From Siphonodentalium dalli (taxonomy: Eukaryota; Mollusca; Scaphopoda; Gadilida; Siphonodentaliidae): a stretch of 64,000 bases of DNA. Below the pieces are notes generated by a model. That model did no database searches, was not told the origin of the DNA, and saw only the letters and a list, made by a program, of their open reading frames with translations. The stretch covers positions 202,168,690 through 202,232,689 of the forward strand of contig CP136069.1 in assembly GCA_032622095.1 (NCBI GenBank), written 5' to 3'. A program made the position numbers and the translations under genes. This document shows, one piece after another, positions 45,161-57,100 of this stretch (positions are counted from its first letter, which is position 1; the number at the start of each line of letters is the position of its first letter).

Positions 45161-46791
45161 CGCCCGCTCTCCCGCGGCGAAGCATCGGAAGCGAAGCGAC
45201 CTAGGGTATACATATGCGAATATGAGATATACTAATCGACTTTTTCAGCCCACTATAAAAATAGATTAAATTACCTAAAGTAGAATAATTTATTTATAAT
45301 TCAAAGGTCAGCGGAGTCCAAAAATTATTGTTGGCGACGGCCGCCATTTTGTATTGATTAATGCCACCTCGAAATGTGTAATTGGGCAAAATGCTCCAGG
45401 GCAAAAATAAAAAACTTTGATCTAGCAACTGTTAGCTATACTTCATCATATGTAGGAACATCATACTCCTAAAGCCAAATATATTTTCAAAAAGTGAATG
45501 TAAATTGAACAAAAGCTCTGGTTAACGAAAAAGTTAAATTGCATGAAAAAGTTTTGTTTACATATTTCATAAAATTATTAAAAATATTTACCCCGAAAGA
45601 GGAATCTAGCGACCTTGCAGACCGTTTACATATTATCTTTAATTTTCTAACGGTATTTCCTCCTAAAAGATTGATGAAATATTCTCAAAGTTCAAGGCCG
45701 ACAAACGGAAACTTTAAGTTCCGATTGAAAGATCGCAGAGTCATTTTAAGATTGCTTCTTGGGAAACCAGTAAAGGCGTCATGACATCAGGACGTACATC
45801 ATGACGTCACTACCTACACCGGCGCGCAAAATACCAGACAGGACTGCGTCGATGGCCAGACAGCTGAGACTCGTATTACATGGCAGGCTAAATATCCACA
45901 TTTACTTTATATATGTTATTATTTAAATACATTGTATATATCATTTTCTTGTGTCCCATTATAAGGGTGGATACACACATGCATGTAATATATGCATGTA
46001 TTTTACATGGCCACACCAATAATTGACAACATTAATCACCTGCGCGCGAGCGGTTCATTGTTAACAGGCCAGACAAGTGAGTAGTCCAAAACATGTCTAC
46101 TCTTACGGATGCGGAAATTAGTCAAGACAGTCTGTGTGATATCTGGCATTTTAGTAATGCACGAACACCAGAAGCCATACGTTTGGCATATACAGGCTTG
46201 ATGTAGAACATTTTCAACCATGATGCTTGTTTGGGTGGGGTCTCGAAAGCTTCAAATCGCTAAGGGACTTAGTTGAATGTATCGGTACAATAATCTGGGC
46301 AAGAAGGTACAATATGATATGTTTTACTTAAATAGCTCAGAGTTAGCCACCCGCCTGGTAGCTTTCGGGTCATATATAGCCACTGCATGCGTCAGGGAAA
46401 TTCTAATCCACCACTGCTATAAATAAGAGAGGACTGGTAATTATTTAAATAGAAAGTCTACCATATGGGTTGTCCCACGAACAATTATTTTAAGTGGCCT
46501 TGCGACTCGGTCCAAGATAATGGATTATCTACATTCCGACTTAATTGGAACTAGAACTCAGTGCGTTCAACACGTAGGCAATGATTGGGTTGTCAGTGGA
46601 CACATATTACATCGTCTGTATGATCCATGTAAAACGCCAAAATACACGATAATTACAGAGATTACATGCATGTGTATGCACCCTTAGTGTTTATCATCAA
46701 ATCCTTCTATACAGATAGCAATTCATCCGATAATCCCATGAAAAGTAACAAGCGGGCGCAAATTACGTGTACGTACATGATCATATTATCG
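45161..46791. mobile_element. Insertion splitting the 45-bp satellite, containing a ~0.73-kb TIR element
   Basis: The satellite stops at CAGACCTTATAGCGCCCG and resumes at 46,792 (TATCGTGTATTTAATATG). Within it, 45,962-46,690 has terminal inverted repeats: TAAGGGTGGATACACACATG on the left, and on the right ATTACATGCATGTGTATGCA followed by CCCTTA. The internal region matches the reverse complement of 6,314-6,830. 45,161-45,960 is separate: a GC-rich start (CGCTCTCCCGCGGCGAAGC) and an 81-residue + frame (45,539-45,784) that I cannot assign. Confidence 0.6.
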
Positions 46792-47055
46792 TGTATTTAA
46801 TATGTATTTATATATCATAAATCAGACCTTATATCGTGTATTTAATATGTATTTATATCAAATAAATCAGATCTTACTTCGTGTATTTAATATGTATTTA
46901 TATCAAATAAATCAGATCTTACCTCGTGTAGTTAATATGTAATTATATCAAATAAATTAGATCTTACCTCGTGTATTTAATATGTATTTATATCAAATAA
47001 ATCACATCTTACCTCGTGTATTTGATATGTATTTATATCAAATAAATCAGATCTT
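46792..47055. repeat. 45-bp intronic satellite, block C (~6 units), abutting the M1 exon
   Basis: Continues the same period up to the exon boundary: CAGATCTTAC at 47,048-47,057 is the reverse complement of the real splice donor GTAAGATCTG. The satellite unit therefore begins at the intron's first base. Confidence 0.92.
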
Positions 47056-47057
47056 AC

Positions 47058-47209
47058 TTTTTCTCCGGAGCAGGTCGGTATGACGAAGGAGACAGACCCC
47101 AGAGCCATTAACATGAGCGGCGGAAGAATCTCTGTTCCGATGTGCACTGTGCTGCGCCGTCGCAATGTAAGTGTAAAGGTGACCGTCGCCCATTCATTGA
47201 TTCCGTCAC
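47058..47209 (-). CDS. nAChR-like Cys-loop receptor subunit, M1 exon
   Basis: Minus-strand, 152 nt. Acceptor CTATACTACAG (AG at 47,210-47,211), phase 1; donor GAAAAA|GTAAGATC at 47,058/47,057, phase 0. Encodes the pre-M1 strand and M1: DGINEWATVTFTLTLRRR, then STVHIGTEILPPLMLMALGS, then VSFVIPTCSGEK. The RRR before M1 and SGEK before M2 are hallmarks of nicotinic-type subunits. Its start phase matches the end phase of the 52,332-52,520 exon, completing a Gly codon. No vicinal CC is seen in the loop-C region, so this would be a non-alpha-type subunit. Confidence 0.9.
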
Positions 47210-48020
47210 CTGTAGTATAGTATAACATTCAAAATATATAACGCAATGAGACACGCATGAATTATGGTATGTTTATTGTTTTAAATTTGCGTGAAATAAT
47301 CATTTGGTGTCTAAGTGTTCATGTTTGGATCGGAGTGGCATATCGAGATGTCCCTCAACTCAGATCAGACCAATGTCGGGACAGTGTAAACGTATAAGTG
47401 TCTGCCAAATATATACTCATTATGGTATAGTAATGAATAATTAGTCAGTGTTAAATAATCCATTTTGATATACCAATACATGTAGTAACTAGGGTCGTAA
47501 TTGAAAAACCTGATATATAAAAGAATTTGTGCCTAATTGGGCTTTATAGATAGATTTGTGGTTCGCTCAGACCGGTTAAACCAATAAATTGTTCTATAAT
47601 TATCTCTCAACAATTACTTAAACCACATGCAAAGAGAGAGGGCATCCCGTTAAAACGAGTAAGCTATAAATAAAACATATATAAATTTGAACCAAGTACG
47701 CCTCTTTAAAAACAGCTCGGTATACAGGTAGAAGTACATACAGGTACATACGTGTTTATAGTGAAGCAGTTTTAAAGTCACGCTCGGTATAAAATTATTT
47801 TTAAATGATATTTAATATACTCCAGCGACACATAGAGTTAACGATTTTAACGCAACATTTATAGTAGACAGTATCACCCTATACCACAGTATACCATAGA
47901 CTTAATAGTTATAACACCAACAATTATCTCGACCGACACAGAACATTGACACAAACACCCTCTGAGAGTTCTCGCACATATTTGAATATTAAAATGATGG
48001 TTGTATGCCACGTTGTTTTA
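47210..48020. other. Receptor intron, unassigned part
   Basis: AT-rich with no repeat family or further exon recognised. Confidence 0.4.
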
Positions 48021-48540
48021 AGGACCAATGCTCGGTACTATATGTCCTGTATCGGTTCATCGTGAATTCAATGTATCATGATACAATTTCAAACAATACA
48101 CGTATCGTATCGTATCGTGTCATTTGTACCGCGATGCAGGAAATCAAGTAATTTATGAGCAACAGCTGCAATGTCCTTGCTTGTTTACTATGTGTATTGC
48201 TTGTTTACTATGTGTATTGCTTGTTTACTATGTGTATTGTTTGGTTACTATGTGTATTGTTTGTTTACTATGTGTATTGCTTGTTTACTATGTGTATTGC
48301 TTGTTTACTATGTGTATTGCTTGTTTACTATGTGTATTGCTTGTTTACTATGTGTATTTGACTCATCTAACGAACAATTCAACTGCATTTCGGTTTAGCA
48401 TTAACTCCAACTGCAGTTACAAACATGTTGGTCTGATAATTCAGGTCGCGTTCATTTGAGAACACTTATTCAGTGTATGTAGTGTTGATCATGCATCATG
48501 ATTCGTATCGTAACCAAGTACCGGTATATCAGTACAGCCC
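48021..48540. repeat. Cytosine-poor repeat region with a 20-bp minisatellite (9 copies)
   Basis: 48,178-48,358 holds nine copies of TTGTTTACTATGTGTATTGC. On either side are ATCATGATACAATTTC / CGTATCGTATCGTATCGTG (48,075-48,120) and ATCATGCATCATGATTCGTA (48,488), with CGGTACTATAT and ACCGGTATATC, suggesting that the array expanded inside an older inverted-repeat element. Confidence 0.75.
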
Positions 48541-48699
48541 TATGCTTGGTGTAGTCAAATTCGGATCGATAATTGTATGAACTGCTGGTAAGGTTGACTT
48601 AATGCCGGATTATCATGTGACGACTTTTGCCCAATCAGAAATAATGTTAGTTAATGGATGGATAATAATACTAAAAATCAGTGTGTCGCAGACGGTCCG

Positions 48700-49475
48700 A
48701 TCAAAACAATAGCAGACTCCGTAAGTTGCGTAACTCGGCGATGTTAAGGCGACATGGCGCTCAAGTAATAGCAGTATCGTCAGAATCCGAATGTTGTAAT
48801 AACGAGTCGAAACGTGATGTGACATGCGCTTAGCATGGCATATAGTCAGCAAACTGCAACTGATGATGGTCCTATCAAAACATTTTGGCATCTTTTTAAC
48901 ACATTGGTAGTAATTTTCAAAAATTTAGAAATTCTACCTTTGGCATTAAATAATCTTGTTTTTGTGGGGTACGTTCTAAAATTATTTTCAAAATTCTAAT
49001 AAACCGCTCCAGGGTCCAGCTTCCGCCTGAAAATTCATGTCATCAGAACGAGGAGCAATCAATTTTGTCTGCGATAAATTGGGACCTTGGTCATCATCAC
49101 ATATAGCCTCGAATCTTCTTTAATATGCCTATAGCAGACAACTTCCCCTTTCTTTTGACATCCATACATTTGTGCACCACCTTCATTATGTGGGGAAATT
49201 ATATGACGGATAGGTTGTAAGCCATTATTTCTTTCACTCTGCTTATGTTGACAAACGGAAAGGCCGTAAGTTACGTTAGCCAGTGCTCCATTCTGACTTG
49301 TTGTTGTCATTCCGGAGGGCTAGGTGTGATTTTCTTTGACCCGGGCAGATGTGTTACCTTGTCAGGCACCCACTTACCTGTATTGGTTAACATAAAAAAC
49401 AATAGCAGACTCCGTAAGATGTTATGGCGACATGGCGCTCAAGTAATAGCAGCATCGTCAGATTGCGAATGTTGA
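48700..49475. repeat. Two direct copies of an ~80-bp segment
   Basis: AATAGCAGACTCCGTAAG ... GGCGACATGGCGCTCAAGTA ... ATCGTCAGA occurs at 48,710-48,797 and 49,401-49,475, in the same orientation. The first has ~15 extra bases (TTGCGTAACTCGGCG). The sequence between contains no gene that I can support. Confidence 0.7.
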
Positions 49476-50021
49476 CACGTGCCGTTGCTTATTGTCATGG
49501 CCAAATTCGAAGACATACCCATACGATCCAATGGCAATTGATGAATATGATACATCCGTCATGTGTAATATTTGTAAGTTACTTGAAAGTTGTAGTCAAC
49601 AAAATTGTAAGATTGTGACTGTAAACAGTCAACTGTAGCCTGTCAACATGACCGCTTTCGCTGGAATGCAGACAATGTCCATGCATAGCAATCGGCCTAT
49701 TTTCAAAGATTAACATACTGTCAGGTTCACATATACACATCGAAAACCGACAGTGTTAGCAATATTCCATCATTATAAGAATCTACTTTGTCCTAAATTT
49801 GTATATAAGATGGTGTATGTACAACCAACCATCCGCCGTTGACTAGACTTAGTGGTAATGTTTGTTCCACGTGATGCCCGACACTGCTTGAACTTGGATA
49901 GTCACGGTAAGGTTAAGCTATATAGTGTATCGTGTCTATTTTTGCGCCGACAGATCATCAGGGGAAAAGCGCTTAATTGGGATAAGTCAACATTGTTTTA
50001 TGTCTGTTTACATGTAGTACA

Positions 50022-50245
50022 GGTGTGTACGGAATACATCAGATTCCATTTGGTTGCCACGTGATGTAGAAGATTTTATTTGCAAATGTCATGCAATCTG
50101 TATATCCGGAATACATAGGATTCCATATGGGTGCCACGTCATGTGGAATATTAATCTTTGCCACGTCATGTGGAAGGTTGGATTTGCAAATTTCATGCAA
50201 TCATTCTGTGTGTAACATCCGTGAAGGAATACATCGGATTCCAGT
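50022..50245. repeat. Imperfect ~90-110-bp tandem repeat, ~3 copies
   Basis: GGAATACATCAGATTCCATT, GGAATACATAGGATTCCATA and GGAATACATCGGATTCCAGT, interleaved with GCCACGTGATGTAGAAG / GCCACGTCATGTGGAA and TTTGCAAATTTCATGCAATC. Lies in the receptor intron. Confidence 0.7.
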
Positions 50246-51289
50246 TTCAAAGGTCGCGCACGCAAAGTGCGAATTCCGATATTTCGATATGTAGTATTAT
50301 AGCATGCACGTGGCGAGTTGGCACTCAATCACGCTGAGAGGCGGTGTCCAATGGCTTTGAAGTAACCAGTATAGTTCAGCCAAATTAAGCTGGGTTGGTC
50401 ACGTGACGATTGATACCACATTTGTGGTGTTAAATTGACACACCTCATATTGGTATAAGAAATTAATCACTTTGTTAGTGACGTATTTTGACTTTCCGTG
50501 TATCTTTGTGTGAGATATTTCTGACTGTTGCGTCAAAAATTAATTGATCAATATTAATTGGCGCATTTGTTTTCGATCTGGCAACCGTCAAAGTTTTTAG
50601 ATTTCAAAGTTTGGCGAAGTTTAAATAATGTCAAAATATTTATTTAGGTATTATTTCACGTCTTCAGGTTATCGAAGTCATGTTATTTGTGTATGTATTA
50701 TTTTTGGTTTATGCCTGTTTACGAACAATATTGTGATTAGACACTTCGATAATTCTTAAAAACCAGATTACAACGTACCTAATTAGGAACACGCTATAAA
50801 TGTGAGACTAGGCCGAGGACGGCTCTAATATATAAAATGTAACTGGGCTGTTATGTTATTTTTCCCACGTTCTTATACATTGTAAAACAAAGAATCCGAT
50901 GAGGTGGCGATGCTGCCATCTTTTCTCTATCAATGTGAACTGCTATCGGCACCACGTGATCGTCACATCCAATCAGCATCGGTGCAGACAGTTGGTACTA
51001 TGGGTTACCAAATATAATATTTCTGGAACCAAATGGACAGGTACTACGAGGGTATTTGATACTAATGGAACCTAAATCGATCGCTATTATTAACAGTGTA
51101 AATGTATTGTCCCCTTTTGTTTGTTAATACCAAAATAGAATAATAATGTACAGATCGACAATATGGCAGTCATTGCTGCAAACAACGTTATTTAGGCAAT
51201 ACGAATTGTGGTGTGTCTATTCACACTCAACTGTCTGCGTTAACATTAATGGCTACAAGCCGTAGTTTCAACATGCGGAACTTTGTCAT
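50246..51289. other. Receptor intron, unassigned part
   Basis: No exon, repeat array or mobile element recognised. Confidence 0.35.
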
Positions 51290-51660
51290 TGATGGATTAT
51301 TAATGGATTATTGATGGATTATTGATAATGACAGTAAGAACACTTTATTTTGTTCATACATTGATGGATTATTGATAATGACAGTAATAACAGTTTATTT
51401 TGTTCATGATTTTCTTGGTAATAATGGTTTAACAAACTTCAAAATTATTTATCCGTTACAACCACCGTTAATGCCATGCCTTGGTGTATTTGAAGCACAT
51501 CCGTAGATTACAACATATTCTCGTGCAAATAGGTTCATATCGGACGTATCTGATTCACAAATAGGTTCATATCGGACGTATCTGATTCTCAAATAGCTTC
51601 ACATTGTACCAAAATGTTCACATAGCTTCATATCGGACGTATCTGATTCTCAAATAAGCC
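51290..51660. repeat. Small tandem duplications in receptor intron
   Basis: TTGATGGATTATTGATAATG followed by ACAGTAA...TTATTTTGTTCAT occurs twice (~51,312 and ~51,360). TTCATATCGGACGTATCTGA occurs three times (51,534, 51,569 and 51,628). Confidence 0.75.
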
Positions 51661-51792
51661 ATTAGTTGACTTGTACCCGAAATTCCGCTGAATGGTGCGG
51701 GCACAATGGGAACACACCATACAGAGCGTACATCTGGTAAGTCGTGAGTTCTTTTATTACTATCATTCTCCAGTCTGTTCTCGTGACCATTT

Positions 51793-51940
51793 AAGTAATG
51801 GATGTTGATTTTGTTGCATTCCATAGAGTATGGATGCAAGTTGGTTTGACATTTTGTGTGGAACGCTTTCACACATAAAATGTCAGACCAAATTGCATCC
51901 ATGCTCTATGGAACGCAACAAAATCAACATCCATTACTTA
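51793..51940. repeat. ~148-bp hairpin MITE
   Basis: AAGTAATGGATGTTGATTTT on the left returns as AAAATCAACATCCATTACTT on the right. Middle blocks TGGATGCAAGTTGG / CAAATTGCATCCA and TGACATTTTGTGTGGAACGC / ACATAAAATGTCA complete the stem. A piece (ATGGATGCAAGTTGG) recurs at 52,041. No coding capacity. Confidence 0.8.
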
Positions 51941-52331
51941 TATTTACACTCAACCGAGTCAACTGCCAGATTAGAAGAGCATTAAGTGTCCATTTCCAAC
52001 GTTGTTCTCGTGTCTTGTTGAAAGTTGCGTCTAAACTAAAATGGATGCAAGTTGGGTTCAGCGCGCGACGTTATGTGATGTAATTTCGAACAACGTCCTG
52101 TATGCATGTTCCACAACGCGAATGCATGTGTGATTGTAAATTTATAAGCACACTACGACCCTAATGGTATTGAAATAGCCTGCATAAACCTGTTTTATAA
52201 CCAGCGTTTAGGCCCATATATATAATATTTAAGTTGTCAAATTATACCAATTTGAGAATATATCACGCAATTATAAAATAAGGCCATTATTATTTTTGCT
52301 TATTTTCACGAGAACAGGCTGGTATATTTAC

Positions 52332-52520
52332 CTGGGTCTATAGTCGAATTGGTCTCAGTGAGGTCCCATATGCTGTTCGTCTCAAATCTTTCCAAAGTGA
52401 CTGCTCCACCTTTGATGTTTACTTCCCCGCTCGTGTCGGAATCGGTCGAGAAGATCAGCTCACATTGTTGAACGTCGAATGGATAATATGTTACATCGAG
52501 CTGACATCTTGACGACAGCG
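52332..52520 (-). CDS. nAChR-like Cys-loop receptor subunit, Cys-loop exon
   Basis: Minus-strand, 189 nt. Acceptor TTGAATTATCCAG (AG at 52,521-52,522), donor GACCCAG|GTAAAT at 52,332/52,331, phase 1 at both ends. Contains the signature Cys-loop CQLDVTYYPFDVQQC, two Cys separated by 13 residues with the invariant Phe-Pro-Phe-Asp-type core as YPFD. It continues with ELIFSTDSDTSGEVNIKG and ETNSIWDLTETN, the beta-strand and Trp region before loop C. Preceding exons (loops A, D and signal peptide) should lie at higher coordinates but were not found. Confidence 0.92.
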
Positions 52521-52734
52521 CTGGATAATTCAAAATGAGCAAGCCTATTAACTTAAATAGAGTTGTTAAATAGAGACACGACATACGACATTCGCAGTAG
52601 GATAAATGTGAGCATTCAAACAGGATTATTAAACCGAAAATACTGAGAAGAACGTGGACAAGTAAATATACGTACATGGCACACCGCACCACTGTGTGCC
52701 ACGCCCACAAAACAATCCCAATACCGACGACTCG

Positions 52735-53070
52735 AATTCAAATATTTTAATTCGAGTCGACAAAAGTGCGACGTTTCGTTTCAAATAAATGCGGGTAGAC
52801 GCACTACCGACGAAGAATGCGTGTGGGCAACACGAATCTAATTGATGATGCGTCTGAGATCCGTGTTTGAAACAAAGGTCGCATCTCCGTCGATTCGAAT
52901 TTATATCTGAGAAATGCCAACGAGCTGCATAATGATATGACAATGAGGGATTCCAACTGAAACAGCAAAACCCCAACGAGCGTGACGTAATTTAGTGGCA
53001 TTTGAATTCGAGTCGACAAAAGTACGACGTTTGTTTCAAATTAAATGCGAGTAGACGCACTAAATACAAT
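52735..53070. mobile_element. Dispersed element sharing ends with 63.2 kb
   Basis: AATTCGAGTCGACAAAAGTG followed by CGACGTTTCGTTTCAAA occurs at 52,751 and again at 53,008, with GCGTCTGAGATCCGTGTTTG and ATAATGATATGACAATGAGG between. The same motifs appear at 63,185-63,530. Probably a TIR-type non-autonomous element; the ends are not precisely defined. Confidence 0.6.
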
Positions 53071-53825
53071 TTTATTCCGTTTTGATATAGCCGCTACTGT
53101 AGGCAAGTGGCGACGGCTAATTAATTTAAGAAAACATTATTTTTATATACTTTTGTTCAAAATTGTGAAATTAAATGGTCATCAGTTGGAAATTTCCAAC
53201 ATGTGTAAAGCTTGAGACCAGTCTAGATGCTATAGGATTTAGTAAGAACAGGTTTTGTACTTGTGGAATATGATCTCTACGGACGCAGCCAGATTAGAGA
53301 TTCGTGGTACGGTATGTTATTGAATAACAAGGAACTAGGTATATCCCGGCTCAGTTCTGGGTAAACCCCAAACTCCAGGCAGAGTTATCTCCCATCGCTC
53401 CGATGAGATACCACTGCCATAATGACATTAATTGGTAAGGAATTCTTACGTGTTTTTAGTTCTTATGTTTTAGGATTAAAATTGTCTATGTCTGGCTCAG
53501 TTCATATTTTTCTTATCAATACCGAAAGAATTACCATTATTGCAAACTATAAACAAAATTTGGTGGTCAAAACAAGATAATAGGTGACTAAATAGTAGTA
53601 AATACAGTTCCGCGACGATATGTAAAAATAGATTTATCATCTGCAAAGTACACTCATTTTATAATAATAATAGGATAATATTCGAAGCAGAGGATATTCG
53701 GCAAAATAATCGACGAGGCGCTTGCAGAGTTGATTCTTGTCCGAATACCCGATGCTGAGAATATTATCAAATTAAAAACCCACACATCGAACTGTCATTA
53801 AAGCCAACAATGCAATTGGTCTGGC
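53071..53825. other. Unassigned sequence with one MITE end
   Basis: ATGATCTCTACGGACGCAGC at 53,269 resembles the terminus of the 37.4-kb and 62.3-kb MITEs. No gene supported. Confidence 0.4.
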
Positions 53826-54183
53826 CTATGCAGCTCTATCTTGATTACCTGAGTATACTGTCTGGCCTATACAGCTCTATCTTGATTACCTGAGTATACT
53901 GTCTAGCCCATACAGCTCTATCTTGATTACATGAGTATACTGTCTGGCCTATACAGCTCTATCTTGATTACCTGAGTATACTGTCTGGCCTATAACACCG
54001 CTCTATCTTGATTACCTGAGTATACTGTCTGGCCTATACAGCTCTATCTTGATTACCTGAGTATACGCATATACAGCTCTATCTTGATTACCTGAGTATA
54101 CTGTCTGGCCTATACAGCTCTATCTTGATTACCTGAGTATACTGTCTTGCCTATACAGCTCTATCTTGATTACCTGAGTACAC
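53826..54183. repeat. 41-bp minisatellite, ~9 copies
   Basis: Units of ACAGCTCTATCTTGATTACC followed by TGAGTATACTGTCTGGCCTAT, period 41. One unit is interrupted (CTATAACACCGCTC) and one shortened (GTATACGCATATACAGC). Confidence 0.93.
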
Positions 54184-57100
54184 GCCCACAGTTCTGCACG
54201 GAGAGTCATTGTTATAAACGGTGAAAAGCAACATTATTTAAATCGACTCGGAACTCGCCAGTTGAGGGTTGGTCCCTCAGAAGTTTGCAGATGTGCTATG
54301 GATTCGGCTAGTGTGGGCTATATATTTTATGTGTTTATTTTTTCTTTCGTGATTTAAAGATACCCCATCAAATTGGACATCAGATAAGTTAACATTACAT
54401 AAGACATTTTTTCCATCGATCAGGCAAATGAAACATGAAAAATAATGGCAATCGATGATGGACGTAATACATATGCATCAACAATACTCCTCAGGAACAT
54501 CCAAAATAATTGATCAGAATGAGCATAAATTGCTTATTTTCGAATAATATTTCCAATTTCCATCGTTAACCATTGGTAATGAAGAAAAAACGTTATTCAT
54601 CAAATGTGATTTTGTTTCGAATATTCTCGCATCGATCAACAAGAAACCTGGTAAAACTGCCTCATTCAGAAGTAGTCAGCTGCGAATAAGACGCTTGCAT
54701 AAATGGGTTTACCGATTCTTGGTTCCCAGTGTAGAATAAGTAAGAATAGAAGTGTTATAGTTTCTAATCAGATGGGGTTTCTTGAATTCTTTCATTTTCT
54801 GAAAGACACTTTCTAGCTTGTTTTCAAAGTATCATTCTTTATGGTTTATACACAGGGACGTCGTCCCCACCATTGCTGCGCACATAATGACCATTTAATT
54901 TATCACGCCCCTTCAGGCTAGATGTTTCAAACTGAATGGTATTCTAACATTTCCAGTGTTTGGACAATTATAACATGACTTGCGCCACCCTCCGTGGTTG
55001 GAAACGTCCAATCAGTGCCATGATATATTAATACCATGAACTTACAAAAAGTATCATCGTCAAAAGTTAACAATTTGTCAGTGCACAAATGTATAACCTG
55101 TGTTATTTTTCTTTGAAACAGCATAAAATCGCGTAAATAGTGACTATCGTTCACTATATATCTGAACCTTCACATTGCTAAATCCTAGCACCAAAAGAAG
55201 TCTAACTCCATGACAATTCAGGCCTCGATGTGTTTCTTGTTTTGAATTGTTTTAAAATCCGAACCTGATTGTAATCGGTAGTCCTAGAATATGTATATAT
55301 AGGGCTAACTATATACACAGGTTAATTCAGGCCGCAATTGGTTTGTGTTTGTTTTATTTGTAATTGATTGACATTTTTCACTGGCCCATGATCAGTGGGG
55401 TGGGAAAATAATTAAACATTTTAATTTGACTGTCATCAAAATTATCAAGGACAGTTCCGGTCGAAAACTTTGACCGAATGTAGGAAAGTTGTCTAAACCA
55501 ACAAATTAGCCGCTAATTACTAATTACCACCAACACTATACCACAGTGGAAATAGGCGAGCTTTTGCTTGCTTTCCTGTGCGCTCATTGGTGGCAATCGA
55601 TGGCATGACTTATCAGACCGAGCTATTTCATGTGTAGATTTCTCCTCTACTGCTATACCTATCTCTCAACCTCCATGTCTATCTTTCGATGTCTTACTTA
55701 TCTCTAGTTATCTTACTAGTATTTCATAAGCAACATGACAGTCATGTTGAGGGAGGAGGGTGGGACAGCAAGGGTTGATTATCATGTTTGTATGTATATA
55801 AAGGTATATTTTTAGTACATATTCCTAAGCTATGTGTATTCACTATCTTGTCCCTGTCAAGCTGCATTATTGTTTTATTTATCTATTTATCTATAATGTT
55901 GTATATGTATTCATACTATATGAATGTCACTCTGTATTGCTCATTTGTATATGTGCTTATGCTCACCTGTCTACTTGTTTTGCATCTATTAGTAATTTAA
56001 AAATTATCTATCTATCTATACCACAACGCCAGCGCGAGTCCAGTTTACGACGGTCGTGTTGTGCATCGTTTTATTCTATATTCTTGACTCGCGACGGGAG
56101 TAGCATAAAACTAATCCCTTGCATATTCTTAAAGAATGCCCACGGGTATTCGTAAAAGAATGCCCTTGGGCGTTAACAGAACACTAATCATGACTAACGT
56201 GACCCAAAAGTTTGAGCATTCTGCCAGGTAACAGTCGGTGTCAGGACAAAGCGATACAACGCCGGTGGGTTTTAACTGTAAATAACTTTTCATGCTACCC
56301 ATGGAGTATGTCGCGACAGCCCACACACAACTTTACAAATGACATATATCCACCCCATGTGAACCGGCCATATACAGCGAGGTAGCAGTGGTACAATGTA
56401 AACGCGTTATTATTGGACCCCAATCACGCCGGTATAGCTATTAGACTATACCAGAATATATCAATAATAGGAGAACGGATATACTGGGTGAGCTATTCCT
56501 ATATGGAATTCCATACCATTACCACAGATGAACAACTATATTTTTACAAACAGATAAGTCGTATTGGCTATACAATGAGATATTTATCAACATGTTCACT
56601 ATCAGACGAATAAACCGAAACAACTGGTTGTTTCACATTCATGGTCCATCGATTATCCACTCATATTTCTCCTCAATATATACTGATCTAATTTATTAAG
56701 CTGTTTGTGGCCAGTGCCTCAAAATCAAAGGTCACAAAATCAAGGCCGATAAATTGGCAATAGTAACGTTCCCAGAAGACCAGAACTTCCAACAGACATT
56801 TGTAACACACCGATGTGCGCCCATGCCTGTGCCACATCGCTGGCAGCATTATTGCATCAGAAATTATTTCATCATACGATGCACGAACAACAGGCGTAAT
56901 TGGTTAGTCGGACAGTCGTACCTAGCATGCTGACGAGATCATTCGATGCTGGTTCTCAGGAGAACACTCAGTCGAACAGTGCAGTGATATAAAGTTTATA
57001 GTTTGTTTTTGGTACACTGCACTGGTTATGATATATATCTGCACCTACATTCTAAGCGCAACAAGGTTATCAGATGTGACTATACTGTTGGTTCACCGCG

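Noticed and set aside
56129-56345. Minus-strand frame with WAVATYSMGSMKSYLQLK and PTGVVSLC, located upstream of the Cys-loop exon in the right orientation
   Set aside because: It loosely recalls the segment before a Cys-loop, but spacing from G to P is too long, no donor of the required phase 1 is convincing, and part of the region looks repetitive. Kept only as something to test by RNA.
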